NCBI RefSeq assembly: GCF_963576675.1
Contig: NC_088917.1
Location: 72,588,610-72,652,609 of the forward strand
DNA: 64,000 nt
Direction: 5' to 3'
Origin: Euphorbia lathyris
Taxonomy: Eukaryota; Streptophyta; Magnoliopsida; Malpighiales; Euphorbiaceae
The notes under the pieces are model-generated. The model ran no database searches and was not told the DNA's origin. It saw nothing but the letters and a program-made list of their open reading frames with translations. Positions 33,647 to 45,509 of the stretch are shown here, in pieces. A program made the translations under genes and the position numbers. Each line of letters opens with the position of its first letter. The stretch's first letter is position 1.

Positions 33647-36007
33647 TTAGTTCGCCCGACGCCACGCCTCCATAAACTCATCGATCTCCCTCTTAATGCG
33701 TGGAGCATCCTCGTCAGATCGGTGGGTAGCCGCTAGTTGGGTGACACGCCACAACCAGCTAACCCACTGCAAAAAAATAAAAATAAATAAAAATAAACAC
33801 ATATAAACTAATACTAAATAATAATATTAAATAATAATAAACTTACAAATTCGCCGTTGGCGCGAGCATGCTGGACCGGTCCAGTCTGTGGTGCATGAAG
33901 GAGATGAGGATGCGAATATCGCATATACCAGTCCATATAAGCAGGATCACAGGCAGTGAGATCGTATCCAACTGGTCAGCATCTCCTCCGATCAATGCCT
34001 CGAGCCGATGGAAATCTCCGCCAGGTATCCTCAACTATGACAGAGGAATGCGTGAGCTTGTACGATAAAGATCTCCATGGTCGTACTGCTTTATCAGGTC
34101 TAATATGCTTAGCTGGGATAGGCTGAGTATATCCGACCTGTCGCAGCGCTCGATCGGACATATACGGCTCGACGATGTCTCTACACCGTATCCAATCGGC
34201 GTAGGACACTCGAAGCCGATCATTATCGGGGACAGGAACATAAGGCAACCACGTCACCTGAAAATAAATAATACTCAATAATAAATAATAATAATATACT
34301 ATAAATAATACTTAAATTAATTCTAAAATTTTATAAAATACCTCCGCTATTGTCATACGGTCCAGCTGCCCGCGTATGGTATCTAGTCGGGCGGTCGTCT
34401 TGCCTGGTACCCCGACCTCCCATTTCAGTGCACGGGCATGGTCAGATGGGATCACGTGAGCTAGTCTATACGGCCGGAACACCAGAAAATACTCGTATAT
34501 CCAGGCCTGCAGTAGGGTCAAACATCCGCATATACCAAAACAGTCTCCTCTGCTCGCTATCCCCAGCTGCCGGTACAACGTGGCAAGTGTAGCAGACCCC
34601 CATGAAAATCCAACTGCCCCTCTGACACCGTCGTAAACCTCAGCAAGATGGGCCGACCTAATCCTATCTCCACTCTTGTCAACAAACAAAGTGGATCCAA
34701 GCATAAGCCACATCCACGCTGTGGCCCGAGTAGCGTCATCCCTACCCTGGATGACAAGTCTATGTACAGTCTCAACAAATACACCTCCACCACTCCATAA
34801 ATGTCAGCCCGACGATAGAAGCTGCTCCTGATCCACCCCAAACATCATAATGCACATGGCATGAAGCTGGTCATTAGTGGGAGACTCGGACACCATCGGA
34901 CCGTCGATCGGGATCCAAAGAATCTGCCATAGATCATGCAACTGGATAGTCATCTCCCCGAATGGCATGTGGAAGGAGTTCGTATTGGGCTGCCACCGCT
35001 CCACGAACGCAGTCAACAGCGGAGTGTCGAGGTTCCTAAACATGATATGTGGAAGGTGAAACAAACCAGTCTTCTCGATCATCTCCTTCAGCTGTAAAAT
35101 GACACATATACAATTTATACAATTACTGAATGTTTTTGATGTTTATAGTTAAAAATACAAATTACAATAAATGTTGACAAACTATATTATTCTTACCTCG
35201 GGTGACGCACCAGAAAACCACTGCTACAAATCTCGGCATGCTGTTGATCTGTTGTAGCATGTCAGAAACGACCGAAGCTCTCCTCCCAGCATTCGTGAGG
35301 CAACATGTCCTAGAAAACTAGGAATCACTGAACCATCAATGGGGCCACCATCCACCGGTCCATTAACTAGCCAGCTCTCGTCCTCACTAGCTTTGGGACG
35401 TTTGCTGGTCCCTGAAAGTTATAAAATTATACTAAAATACTAAAATTATACTAAAATACTAAAATTATACTAAACTATACTAAAATTATAAACTTATACT
35501 AAACTTATAAAATTACACTAAAATTATAAAATTATACTAAAAATACTAAAATTATAAAATTATACTAAAGTTGTAAAATTATACTAAAGTTATACTAAAA
35601 TTATACTAAAATTATAAAATTATACTAAAATACTAATATTATACTAAAATACCTGTACTCGCAAAGCGACCATCTCTGCGCTGTCTGCCCTAGTTCGGCT
35701 GCTCGCCATCCTCACCATCACCACCAGATACTGGCCGTCGCTGTGCCTCGGCTAACTCCTGGAAATACTCATCCACAACATCTACATCAGGATCTCGGTC
35801 ATCAGAATAATCTGTCGCCGACTCCGCTCCTCGAATCTCCGGCATATCAGCCTCCACAATCGGCCCCCTCCTCACCTGGTCCGTCGTAGCCACTCTCCGC
35901 TTACGATCGGATATATCAATACCACGCAATCTCGTATGGCGTGGTGTATCATCCTCGTCGTCCATATCTAGACGATGAGCAGATGACGGGATGGATTTCC
36001 CACCCAT
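33647..36007 (-). pseudogene. Plant mobile domain (MAIL-like) gene, decayed
   Basis: Five exons on the minus strand fit GT-AG rules: 36007-35653, 35411-35197, 35091-34342, 34257-33847 and 33766-33647. The PMD signature is clear: GPVDGGPIDGSVIPSFLGH (exon 2), LTAFVERWQPNTNSFHMPFG and GEMTIQLHDLWQIL (exon 3), AWIYEYFLVFRPYRL, and YMDWYMRYSHPHL (exon 4). Host PMD proteins such as MAIN and MAIL1 act in nuclear silencing and gene regulation; transposon-borne copies have unknown roles. In-frame stops in exons 1, 2 and 3 and a frameshift in exon 4 make it a pseudogene. Intron 1 contains a tandem ACTAAAATTATA-type minisatellite (about 35416-35650). The gene lies wholly inside the Mutator-like element. 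Confidence 0.8.
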
Positions 36008-36217
36008 AGTAGGTCGCTCCGTCTACAAAAAATTACATCTAGTTAATAAAAAATTGTAACATATAAATTATAAATTACACTAAATGTAAATAATGTAAAT
36101 TTTTTAAAAAAAAATTACACAAAAAAAAAATTACACACTAAATTACATAAAAAATTACATCTACTTAATCAAAAATGTAAATAATGTAAAATTAAAAAAA
36201 AAAACCTTGGGTGTATG

Positions 36218-36400
36218 CAAATCACGCCCGAACCACTGATCGGACGTATGAACATCACGTCCGACCAGTGGTGCGGGCGTTCGAGAATCACACCCGACCA
36301 GTGGTTCAGGCATGTGGCTATCACGCCCGCACCACTGGTAGGGCGTGATTCTCTTATGCCGGAACCACAGGTCGGGCGTGATGTTCATACGCCCGACTGC
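36218..36400. repeat. CpG-rich direct and inverted motif array
   Basis: Words of the form ATCACGCCCG, ACCACTGG and CCGACCAGTGGT recur in both orientations about every 25-35 bases, making several overlapping hairpins. The array lies just inside the right end of the Mutator-like element and just upstream of the PMD gene start (36007). It is the counterpart of the hairpin at 33353-33448. Confidence 0.85.
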
Positions 36401-36664
36401 GATTCCGGCGATTTTCAAAAAACGCCAAATGGATTCAAATCAAAGCGAAATTCAACGAAATAAAACCGTAAATCTTACCATTTTCGATTTTCCTTTACGG
36501 CTTTTGTCACCATCCATGATTCGGTTCAAAAATTAGTCCGGATTTGATCGAAGATTGTATAGGGTTCTTACGAGGTTTTGGATTTTTTTAATTGTGGTGC
36601 AAAGGGTAGTTCGATCTATTTCCGAGACTAGAGGTATAAATTAGTGGCTAGGAATAGTAATTCA

Positions 36665-37180
36665 GTCAAAGATTGAAAGAGTAGAACTAATATAAAAGCA
36701 AAAGAAAATAAGAACACAAAAAGAAAAGAATAAAACGATTTGATGGAAATTTCATAGTCATCATACGACCCAGCAATGCAAAATATTGGTGGGATTGTCC
36801 TTTTCGCTTTGGCAGCATGCGTGTTAATAATATAGTACGGAAAATATTTAACAATTTACATTTTTATTTAATAAAAATAATATTGATGTTAGGTGAAAAT
36901 TATCAATTTAAAACTAATATTCTGCTAAAATATAATTATGTTTTACATTTTTATTTAATAAAAATAATATTGATGTTAGGTGAAAATTATCAATTTAAAA
37001 CTAATATTCTGCTAAAATATAATTATGTGAGTAAGTTTTGAACAACTCATAATTAAAAATAGGCTGAATATAATAACATCTTTTGGACTTATCATCATTT
37101 TTAATAATGTCACAATACTTTTTTTTTAAACTTCTGCAATTTCACGTGGTTTCGTATGATTATAGAATAAAAAAAAAATT
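36665..37180. repeat. Spacer with an exact 87-bp tandem duplication
   Basis: The unit 36855-36941 is repeated immediately at 36942-37028 with no difference that I see. It is AT-rich and non-coding. The rest of the spacer holds nothing recognisable. Confidence 0.85.
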
Positions 37181-37444
37181 GGAATAACCTACTTTGGTAT
37201 TAAGTAGAATTAAAGACAAATGTCTCAGCACTGAGCCCTAGTGGTCACCGCGGCTGTCTTCCTGGCTAGCTAGGTTGATCTGTCCATACCGCCGATAGGG
37301 TCAAGGTCGTCGGAATCGGCTTCGCATCACCGTGTAAACCAGCTAAATACAGGCATCGTTCGGCTTCGCATTGCCGTTTAATCAGATAAATACGGGTATC
37401 TTCTGATGTTAGTGTGTGTTTCCTGCTAGTAACATCCGACAACC

Positions 37445-38665
37445 ATGGAAAACGAAATTGAAACTTTACTTAGTAAAGTCACGATTAATGTGGAAGAGGA
37501 AAGCATAATCGAGGAAGAGACAGAGGGGATCAAAATAGAACGATGGTGTGTGGCGGGGAGGGTGCTAACGCAAAAACCCCTCAATGTGCGTTTCATGTTC
37601 TCAGCCCTCAGTGGACAATGGCGGATGAATAGATTCACGATTGAGGAGGGGGAGGATGGCAGATTTATCTGTGAGTTCCAGACGAGGAGAGACATGGACA
37701 GAATCCTACGAGATGGCCCATGGATTTTTGAACGCAATATGGTGATCCTGGCTATGGTGGAAGGATATGATAAACCATCGGAAATCCCACTGCAACACTG
37801 CCCGATCTGGGTTAGAATATATGACCTCCCTTTGATCCAAAGAAATGCAAAGATGCTCCAAGCCATTGGGGCCCGAATTGGAACTGTTTTACAGTGTGGT
37901 GAGGAAGAGGCGAGAGCAATTGGGAAGTATGTGCGGATCCGGATTAGCATTGATGTCCAAAAACCTTTACTGCGAAAGATACGAATCAGAAACAACAAAG
38001 GGGAAGCAGGATGGATCTTTTTCAGGTATGAAAGACTGACCAACTACTGTTACTGGTGTGGTATTATGGGGCATAATTATGAAAACTGTGAAACAATGCC
38101 AGAAGATATAGAAGTAACTGAGTGGCCTCACGGGCCAATTCTTCGAGCATCACCAGTCAAACTACAAGCGTCAACGGGACGCCGGGAGGTTTTCTGCAAA
38201 CCAGCTAATTCCCACACAACCGGGGCAACCAGCTCCACTAACCAGGCTTCAACCTACCAAGCTGAAAGGGTGGTGACGAGTAGAAAGTTGAATATGGGAA
38301 TTTCAGGCACAGACTGTATTGACCAGAATTGGGAAACAGGAAAACTAAATAAAATGAATCCGAATGATGGGAATGCGGAAGAACGCCAAGAGCAAAGTAA
38401 GGCACCTTCAGAAACACAGGAAAAAGACCTCTCACAAAACAATAAGCCTCGCAGGGTCAGAATTATACGAAACAGGAGTGGGAAGAGCACAGACCAAGCA
38501 GACATGGGAAAGGCGACGGGAATGGTTGCAAGCCTAGTAGGGGAGAAAAAGAGAACCATGAAGGATGTAGATATGGAGGAAGCCGATGTTAATAAGAAAC
38601 AGTGCAATGCAGATTCTAAAATGGAACGGGTGGAGGCCACACAAGGGCCCCGCCCAGAATTATGA
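37445..38665 (+). CDS. LINE ORF1, nucleic-acid-binding protein
   Basis: This 406-residue ORF is intact. Residues about 35-190 form a DUF4283-type domain (VRFMFSALSGQWRMNRF, ERNMVILAMVEGYDKP, CPIWVRIYDLP). A zinc knuckle, CYWCGIMGHNYENC (CX2CX4HX4C), follows near residue 205, and the C-terminal half is polar and charged. Plant L1 ORF1 proteins bind the element RNA and are needed for target-primed reverse transcription. The stop overlaps the ORF2 start as ATGA at 38662-38665, which suggests coupled or reinitiated translation. An intact ORF1 beside a broken ORF2 could in principle still be expressed. Confidence 0.88.
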   Translation: MENEIETLLSKVTINVEEESIIEEETEGIKIERWCVAGRVLTQKPLNVRFMFSALSGQWRMNRFTIEEGEDGRFICEFQTRRDMDRILRDGPWIFERNMVILAMVEGYDKPSEIPLQHCPIWVRIYDLPLIQRNAKMLQAIGARIGTVLQCGEEEARAIGKYVRIRISIDVQKPLLRKIRIRNNKGEAGWIFFRYERLTNYCYWCGIMGHNYENCETMPEDIEVTEWPHGPILRASPVKLQASTGRREVFCKPANSHTTGATSSTNQASTYQAERVVTSRKLNMGISGTDCIDQNWETGKLNKMNPNDGNAEERQEQSKAPSETQEKDLSQNNKPRRVRIIRNRSGKSTDQADMGKATGMVASLVGEKKRTMKDVDMEEADVNKKQCNADSKMERVEATQGPRPEL

Positions 38666-41600
38666 AAATGCTGAGCTGGAATGTGCAAGGGATGGGCAAT
38701 CCTTGGACATTCCGAACCCTCAAAGGGATTTTGAGGGAACAACGCCTGGACGTTTTCTTCCTGATGGAGACTCGGATAAGGAAGAATAACGCTAGCTATC
38801 TGAGTCAAATTTTTGATACTTACAACTGGTTTTTTATGGATGCAGTTAGGAGAAGTGGGGGCCTAATTCTGGGATGGAAAAATGAAGTACTACTGAATAT
38901 CAGTCGCTTCTCGGCACATTGTATTTATTTTGTTATTTCAAACGAATTAGGAGGCGTCTGGAGAGGCACGGGAATATATGGCTGGCCTGAACAGAATAAA
39001 AAACGATTGACCTGGGATCTTATTAATTTCCTCTATCAGAGTGATAGTTTACCCATGGTTTGCTTTGGAGATTTTAACGAGATTTTGTGGGCTTCTGAAA
39101 AACAAGGAGGTAGGGAGAGGGATGGAAATGCTATGGATCTGTTCAGGCAATGCATAGAAGACTGTCAGCTTCTAGATTTGGGGATGTATGAGGCACGATT
39201 CACATGGTACAACAAGAGAGAAGGGGCTGCCGCTATATGGGAGCGGCTGGATAGATTTCTGGCGACGAGCGCATGGTCACATCTGTTTCCGATAGCAACC
39301 GTTTCCACGTTACCACGCGTGACATCTGATCACAATCCACTCATTTTGAGTTTCTCGAATAGTAACACCAAGCTAGGGGACGAAAGAAGATATTTAGATT
39401 TGAGGAATTCTGGACCAAGCATCTAGAATGCAGAGAAATAATTGCTGATGCATGGAGAAGCCACGCCACCCGCACACCAGTTACACAGCGAATTCACACT
39501 GTCGCTGAGGAACTGAGTAGATAGAACAAGGACAAGTTTGGTAAGATAAGGGCCCGACTAAAGACGCTAAACACAAAATTGAACCGAGTTCAGTAAACCA
39601 GTTCGACTGATAGCAAGAGAGAGGAGAAGGCGTTAACCCGATAGATATCAGAATTAATGTCATCTGAGGAAATAATCTGGAAACAGCGAGCACGGATTGA
39701 ATGGCTGAAGCAGGGCGACAGGAACACGACGTTCTTCCATTCCAAATGCTCAGCTAGAAGACGGAACAATTACCTTCAAAGTTTTAAAGATGCATCGGGT
39801 AGATGGGTAACCGGAAGCGAGGATATCGCGCGAGTGGCGACTAGCTATTTTAACGAGTTGTTTCAACGATCCGAAATGTTTGGAGGGAGAGAGTTTGCTT
39901 CAGCGATTGATTCAACCATGTCGGCTGAACAAATTCAACAAATGTCTGGGATCTTTACACGAGAAGAAATCTATACAGCCCTCTTCCAAATCAACCCAAC
40001 AAAGGCTCCAGGGCCTGACGGTATGTCTTCTTTACTGTATAGGAAATATTGGGATATTGTTGGTGATGATATTGTGTCCTTCATCTTAGATATTCTTAAC
40101 TCTGGAAACATGCCTGATATGCTGAATCACACACTGATTGCTCTGATCCCTAAGGTAAAAAACCCAACGATTATGTTTGACCTCAGACCTATAGCCCTTT
40201 GTAATGCTTTGTACAAAATCATATCCAAGGTACTAGCCAACAGATTGAAAGAGGTCCTCCCTAGTTTAATTAACGATACACAGTCTGCTTTCGTTCTTGG
40301 TCGTCTTATTACAGATAATGCTATAATTGCTTTCGAAGCGTTTCACAGTATGAAAACAAGGCTCAAGGGTACCAAGGGATTTTTTGCGCTTAAAACTGAC
40401 ATGAGTAAGGCGTATGATAGGATTGAATGGGATTTCTTGAAAATGGTTATGGAACAGATGAATTTTCCACCTCACTTTGTGAAATTAATTATGATGTGTA
40501 TCTGTTCTGTGTCCATGTCCCTTCTGATTAATGGACAGCCTTATGGAATGATCCAACCGGCAAGGGGAATCAGACAAGGAGACCCCATTTCCCCTTATCT
40601 TTTTCTCCTCTGTGCGGAGGCTTTGTCGGCCAACATAAGAAAGGGGATTAACTCAGGCCAGCTGTACGGAATCAAGATTAGCCGTCAAAGCCCGTGTATT
40701 TCTCACCTTTTCTTTGCTGACGATTCTATGATTTTTGGGAGGGCTAATGAAGCCGAAGAAGGGACCATTAAGCAAATTCTACAGCAGTACGAAACAGCCT
40801 CGGGTCAAGTGGTAAATTTTGCCAAATCTGATATTTTCTTTAGCTCAGGTGTGCCAGAAGAGAGGCAAACAGCCCTATGTAATATGCTACATGTAAATGA
40901 AATGGGAGCATTCCCTAAGTATCTAGGGTTACCAACTCATATAGGTCAGTCTAAGAAATAAGTATTTACTGCTGTCCGCGAGAGAATTTTGAGGAGAGTA
41001 AAGGGGCGGTCAGAGAAATTGTTATCAGCTAGAGGGAGGGAGGTACTAATAAAGGCTGTCATTCAAGCTATACCTCAGTATGTGATGTCTTGTTTTTTGC
41101 TCCCTGAATCCTTTTGTATAGAAATACAGCAGCTCATTAGTAAGGTTTGGTGGAGAGGGTCAGAAGGCAAAAGAGTGATGTACTGGAAATCTTGGGATAC
41201 TATATGTCGAGCAAAGGATCGAGGGGGTTTGGGTTTCAGATGGATTCGGTCGTTCAACCTCGCTTTACTAGCCAAACAGTATTGGCGACTTGTGACATGT
41301 CCCGATTCGCTATGTGCAAAGGTTTTGAAAGCCAAATATCATGGGAACTCGGATTTTCTCAATGCGGAAGACTGTGGTAATCCTAGTTACTTCCAGAGAG
41401 GATTGCAAAAGGCGAAGCAGGTTATCAGGAAAGGTATGATGTGGAGGATTGGGATAGGTGATAATGTGAAGATTTGGGACGATAACTGGGTTCCAGCAAC
41501 TAATAACAAAAAGCCCCTGATTTGTTTACGGGAGCCGAAGCCGCGGCTGGTTCAGGAACTGATAGAGGAAAATACCATGAAGTGGAATGAACTATTGCTG

Positions 41601-42788
41601 CACAATTTCTTCACGCAGAGCGACATCACTGACATCCTCAAGATCCGATTGAGTTTCCGCTGCCCTCCGGATACTATGTACTGGGGACCGACGGTGAAAG
41701 GCGAGTTCACTGTCCGTAGTGCGTATCATATTGCTGAAGCAATACGCCGACATGAAATTGATGCCCCTGAACAGTCGAGTGAAATGGCACCTCTGCAGAA
41801 ACAGATATGGAGTATAAATTGTTTGGCCCAAATTCATCATTTCCTTTGGAGGCTATTGAACGATATCTTACCAACATTTGCGAAGTTAAGGTCGCGTGGA
41901 ATTAATACGCAGCTGCTATGCCCGATTTGCAACAGAGAAGAGGAGAATATCTCTCACGTTTTTCTGTTTTGCAGGTATTCACGGAGCTATTGGAAACTCG
42001 CTGCATTATCGACGCGGGTGGATAAAATTCCAGCATCAAATGTATACGACTGGATGCTAATTTGTTTGGAAGTCCTCCCCACGGTGGAACGGGCATACTG
42101 GGAGACTTTGTTGTGGAAGATATGGTTCCGAAGGAACCGGTGGATACACGACTGGAAATGGATCCCCGACTCACTCCTTATCGATCAAGTGCAGGAACTG
42201 CTTCAACTATAGACAAATACGGATTCTGGTTCCCAGATTCCTGGTCAACATGCCAGATGTGCTCAACCTACTAATTCAGTCCCTACAAGAGTATGACGTC
42301 CTCCCCAAAACGGCGTTATCAAAATTAACGGTGACGCCAAATTTGATTCTAATGGCCATGCGTGTAGGGTGGGATTGGTAGCGAGAAACTCATCGGGACT
42401 GATCATGGCATCTGCTGGTCTTCCAATCCAGAACTGTATGTCGGTCGAAGAAGCAGAATTGTTAGCTATACTAGAGGGAATGTCGCTGGCCAAGGACTGT
42501 TGTTTTAATGATGTGATCATCGAAGCAGACGCAAAATCTGGCATTGACGCGCTGCAAACGGGTTTCCTCCCACAATATCGTCTCCTTTATTTATATGAAG
42601 ACGTATTAGCATGGAGCTCGATTTTTCATTCATGTACCTTTTCTTTTATTCATAGGGAAGGGAATAAGGTAGCTCATTCCTTAGCGAAGTGGGCTACGCC
42701 TTTAATATCGCCTTTAGTCCTTATCGAGGATGTCTCGGATTCAATATGGGACCTCGCTTGTAATGACTTGATTCACATGATTGATTAA
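38662..42788 (+). pseudogene. LINE ORF2: endonuclease, RT, RNase H, broken
   Basis: ORF2 nicks DNA and copies element RNA onto it. The endonuclease (38662-39426) keeps MLSWNVQG, FLMETR, CFGDFNEI and TSDHNPL. A frameshift near 39395 moves to the second frame, which then meets stops near 39521, 39595 and 39642. The reverse transcriptase (39657-40961) has RPIALCNALYKIISKVLANR, TDMSKAYDRIEW and FADDSMIF. A TAA at 40959-40961 is followed in frame by the thumb and zf-RVT-like region (40989-42212), and further stops precede an RNase H domain (INGDAKFDSNG to HSLAKW, ending 42788). All domains are recognisable and in order. Confidence 0.88.
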
Positions 42789-42833
42789 TATATTTCAACA
42801 TTTTCATCAAAAAAAAAAGAATAAAAAACAATT

Positions 42834-43757
42834 TAAATAATTTAAAGCGAATACTATTTTAATTGAGTGTAAGGGTTAATAAGTGATTTTTATTAAATTT
42901 ATGGAGTCAATAGCTCAATTTAAAGGGTAAATTACAAATCTAGCACAACTAAAGGGGTCCATTTATATATCTAATACACTTTGCTTCCATCTCACTAAAT
43001 TAAACACTTTCATCCATTTTGGACAAAATTATCCTTAGTTCTATTCGATCGATCCATCTGCTCCTGTTTCTTCTTCTTCTTCGGTTCATCTTCTTCAATT
43101 TCTGGTACCAATCGTTAGCGATTTTTGAAATTATTGAAGTATTATATTCAATTTCTTGTAGAAATGGTATGTTTTTAGCTTATACGCTTGTTTTTCTCGT
43201 TGGTTTTGCCTCTTTCTTCATCTGTAACGACATCGTTTCAATTTCCTCTATTTTCCTCCATTGTTGTCGCATTTGTGACAAAATTTATCGCATTTCGTCA
43301 CAAATGCAACAACAGTTATCGCATTTCGTCGCAAATGCGACAACTCTTAAGATACATTTCAAAACTATTAAGATATTTCAAAATTTTAGAGGGTTAATCT
43401 ATTTATTGAGCCAAATTCTGGGAATTTCTTGTAAATCTAGCCGAAAAGGTAAATATAAATTTTAACCCGAATTCATATAATATTTTTCCATTAAGAATAA
43501 TTTATTTTCTAATTTAGATTAGATAATCAAATCAGCAGATATTGGTTCTGTTTATCAAATAGCTGTTAGTGGATTATCCTTTTAGCTAGCTGATTTGACT
43601 ATTTGATTGTGTAAATTTGTTTGGTAAAACTTAGCTAATTACTAATAGTTGTTTGTGTAAAATAATAAATAAAGACATAATAGAACTTTTATTTGAGATT
43701 AAAGGATAGTAATTAGGGATAAAAATGTCTTTCAAAAGAGACGGAGCAATAAATTAA
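42834..43757. other. Spacer with a possible degenerate Mutator-like element
   Basis: Text from 42925 (GGGTAAATTACAAATC) to about 43442-43468 may be an old element: its ends are weakly similar inverted, but no good nine-base duplication is found. Inside, 43263-43356 holds a cluster of GTTGTCGCATTTGTGAC-type words in both orientations, again a CpG-containing palindromic array. The overlapping ORF (43019-43465) is hydrophobic, resembles nothing known and is probably chance. 43500-43620 has an imperfect stem built on AATCAAATCAGC. Confidence 0.4.
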
Positions 43758-44255
43758 GGGTAAATTTCAAATAAAACCCCCGTGGTTTCACTAATTTTCA
43801 GATAAAGGACCGTGATTTACTTTTTATCAAAACAATGACTGAGGTTTTCAACTTTAACAAAATAAGGACTTTTTCAGTTGATACTATTAAAATCACCCTT
43901 AACGACTTAAAAAATGACATATTTTAAGAACTACTAATATTCTAAGCAACTTTAATTCTTCAACTTTTTTATTTCGAGATTATTTAGATGATGTTTGGTA
44001 AAGAGAGAGAAAGTTAATGTTTAGAGAGAGAAAGTTCCAAAAAAGATAATTTTCTAAAATCGAAAATGTAGTTCCATAGAAAATATGACATTGAACAACT
44101 TTAATTCTTGAAAATTTTCATTTTCAGGTCGTTAAAGATAATTTTAATAGCATTACTAAAGTATGAAACCTCAATCCTCGTTTTGACAAAAAGTAAACCA
44201 CAGTCCTTTATCTGAAAATTAGTGAAATCACAGGGGTTTTATTTGAACTTTACCC
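43758..44255. mobile_element. Non-autonomous Mutator-like MITE, 498 bp
   Basis: The ends GGGTAAATTTCAAATAAAAC and its inverse extend as inverted repeats for roughly 90 bases with few differences. A perfect nine-base duplication, ATAAATTAA, lies at 43749-43757 and 44256-44264. There is no coding capacity. The middle contains a GAGAGAGAAAGTT tandem near 44000-44035. Confidence 0.9.
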
Positions 44256-44624
44256 ATAAATTAATTGAAGCTCTTAGCCTGTTGGTTGAGAGTTTACCTA
44301 TGATTCTAGAGGCTATATCGAAAATACTTATAGAACAAAAATAGCATCAATTAAATTTATCATTATTATTAAATATTTTCCATTAAAGGTGTTTTTATTT
44401 TTATTTATTTTTACAAAATGGCCACATTCACATCCTATGGTAAATGTAAATCCACATCAATTTCATTTTTAACAAAACAATTAGGTACGCCTTAAAAAAA
44501 CAATTACGTACAAAACTTTAGTCACTAGGAATCTGTATTCTCTCGTAATGCTAAAATTTCATTAGAAAATAATAGTACAATGATAGTATGAAAGTATGAA
44601 AGGAATAAAATTTTATATAAATAT
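44256..44624. other. AT-rich spacer, nothing recognised
   Basis: No ORF, repeat or inverted end is evident. A/T runs dominate. Confidence 0.5.
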
Positions 44625-45149
44625 AATTTTTTTTTGGATAGAAACAGGAAAGGAAAAACAAACAAAGAACAACTAACTTGAGATCAGCATAGGAAAGCTA
44701 ACCTCAATCCTCTCCTCTAAAAGAAGAGAAGAGAGAAAGATAGAAGGATCAGAAATGGTAGTAACGCCTAACATCCCTCCATGACCAGCCGCCGCCAAGC
44801 GATCTGCAACCCGGTTTTGCTCTCTGAAAATGTGGCTGAACTTTAAGAACTCAAAGGAAAAGCAAATCCTTTTAATAGCTTTGATAAGGTTGCGGCTATT
44901 AAGACAAATAGCATGATTACCAGAAATCATTTTGATGGCCTCCATGTTATTAGACTTCACAGATAACCTCTTAACACCCAGACTCTTGGCAAGCTTGATA
45001 CCAAAGAGAATACCCCAAAACTCCACAGAAAAGGAAGAGCCTAACCCCAGATTCTGGGTGAACCCAGACAGCCAGGCGCCCCCCGCATCTCTAAGAACAC
45101 ATCCGGCAACAATCTTTCCATTGTTAAGGCAGGAGCCATCCGTATTCAA
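44625..45149 (-). pseudogene. 5'-truncated LINE fragment: RNase H
   Basis: On the minus strand an open frame of 158 codons (45149 to 44673) gives a plant LINE RNase H: NTDGSCLNNGKIVAGCVLRD, VEFWGILFGIKLAKSLG, VKSNNMEAIKMI and FREQNRVADRLAAAGH. A T run on the plus strand at about 44629-44638 is the poly-A tail. Endonuclease and reverse transcriptase are missing, as in most 5'-truncated LINE copies. A chance host gene is unlikely because the frame begins inside the domain and ends next to the tail. Confidence 0.8.
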
Positions 45150-45509
45150 ATTATAAAGAGTAAAAAAAAAAACTCATTAAAAGTACCGCTAATACAAACA
45201 ATAAATGGAACCTATACTGCTCGTAATTTCAAATTTGCAGAGAAGTAACTGTAATACTAATTTTTTCATTTAAACCATTCAGAATTTTCAGATCAGAATC
45301 ATTTCTTTTGCAATCCCATAGATCTAGTCTTCTACGGATAATGTCTACCATTTTTGCTCTTACTAAACCAGAAAAGATTACAAATAAAAATATGATGAAT
45401 AATAAATACAAATTAAACGGATTAAGAGATTTGGTAAAATATATAAAATCCCATGAAAAAAAATTTATATTTCTGTTTATAAATCTTATGTTTTCATACT
45501 TTAATTTAA
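45150..45509. other. Spacer, nothing recognised
   Basis: An AT-rich sequence between the LINE fragment and the next Mutator-like element. Small overlapping ORFs on both strands (45229-45567, 45308-45751) have no recognisable domain and extend into the element, so they are probably chance. Confidence 0.5.

Larger units (their letters stand above)
33248..36664. mobile_element. Mutator-like element carrying a PMD pseudogene
   Basis: The left end starts GGGTGTTGTTAAACCC. Its first roughly 70 bases are matched, inverted and degenerate, by the right end at about 36597-36664; shared words include CAAAGGGTA and CTAGAGGT. Flanking nine-base sequences ATAAAAGAT and GTCAAAGAT agree at 7 of 9. Nine-base duplications and long GGG...CCC inverted ends are typical of Mutator-like elements. 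The cargo is a spliced plant-mobile-domain gene on the minus strand rather than a transposase. CpG-rich inverted repeats lie just inside both ends. Confidence 0.7.
37181..42817 (+). mobile_element. Near full-length L1-type LINE, inactive
   Basis: ORF1, endonuclease, reverse transcriptase, zinc-binding region and RNase H follow in the usual plant L1 order, ending in an A run at 42809-42817. An A-rich 16-17 base sequence at 37164-37180 recurs at 42818-42833 and may be the target duplication, which would put the 5' end near 37181. Because it is A-rich that boundary is uncertain. The CG-rich leader before 37445 resembles an L1 5' untranslated region. Stops and a frameshift in ORF2 rule out activity. 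Confidence 0.85.

Noticed and set aside
36161..36463. Overlapping ORFs with repeated GRD/TP units at the right of the PMD element
   Set aside because: They are translations of the ATCACGCCCG motif array on both strands, not protein evidence.
43019..43465. 148-codon hydrophobic ORF
   Set aside because: Leu/Phe-rich runs come from CTTCTT and TTT repeats, and it spans a palindromic array. There is no recognisable domain and no splice or leader signal.
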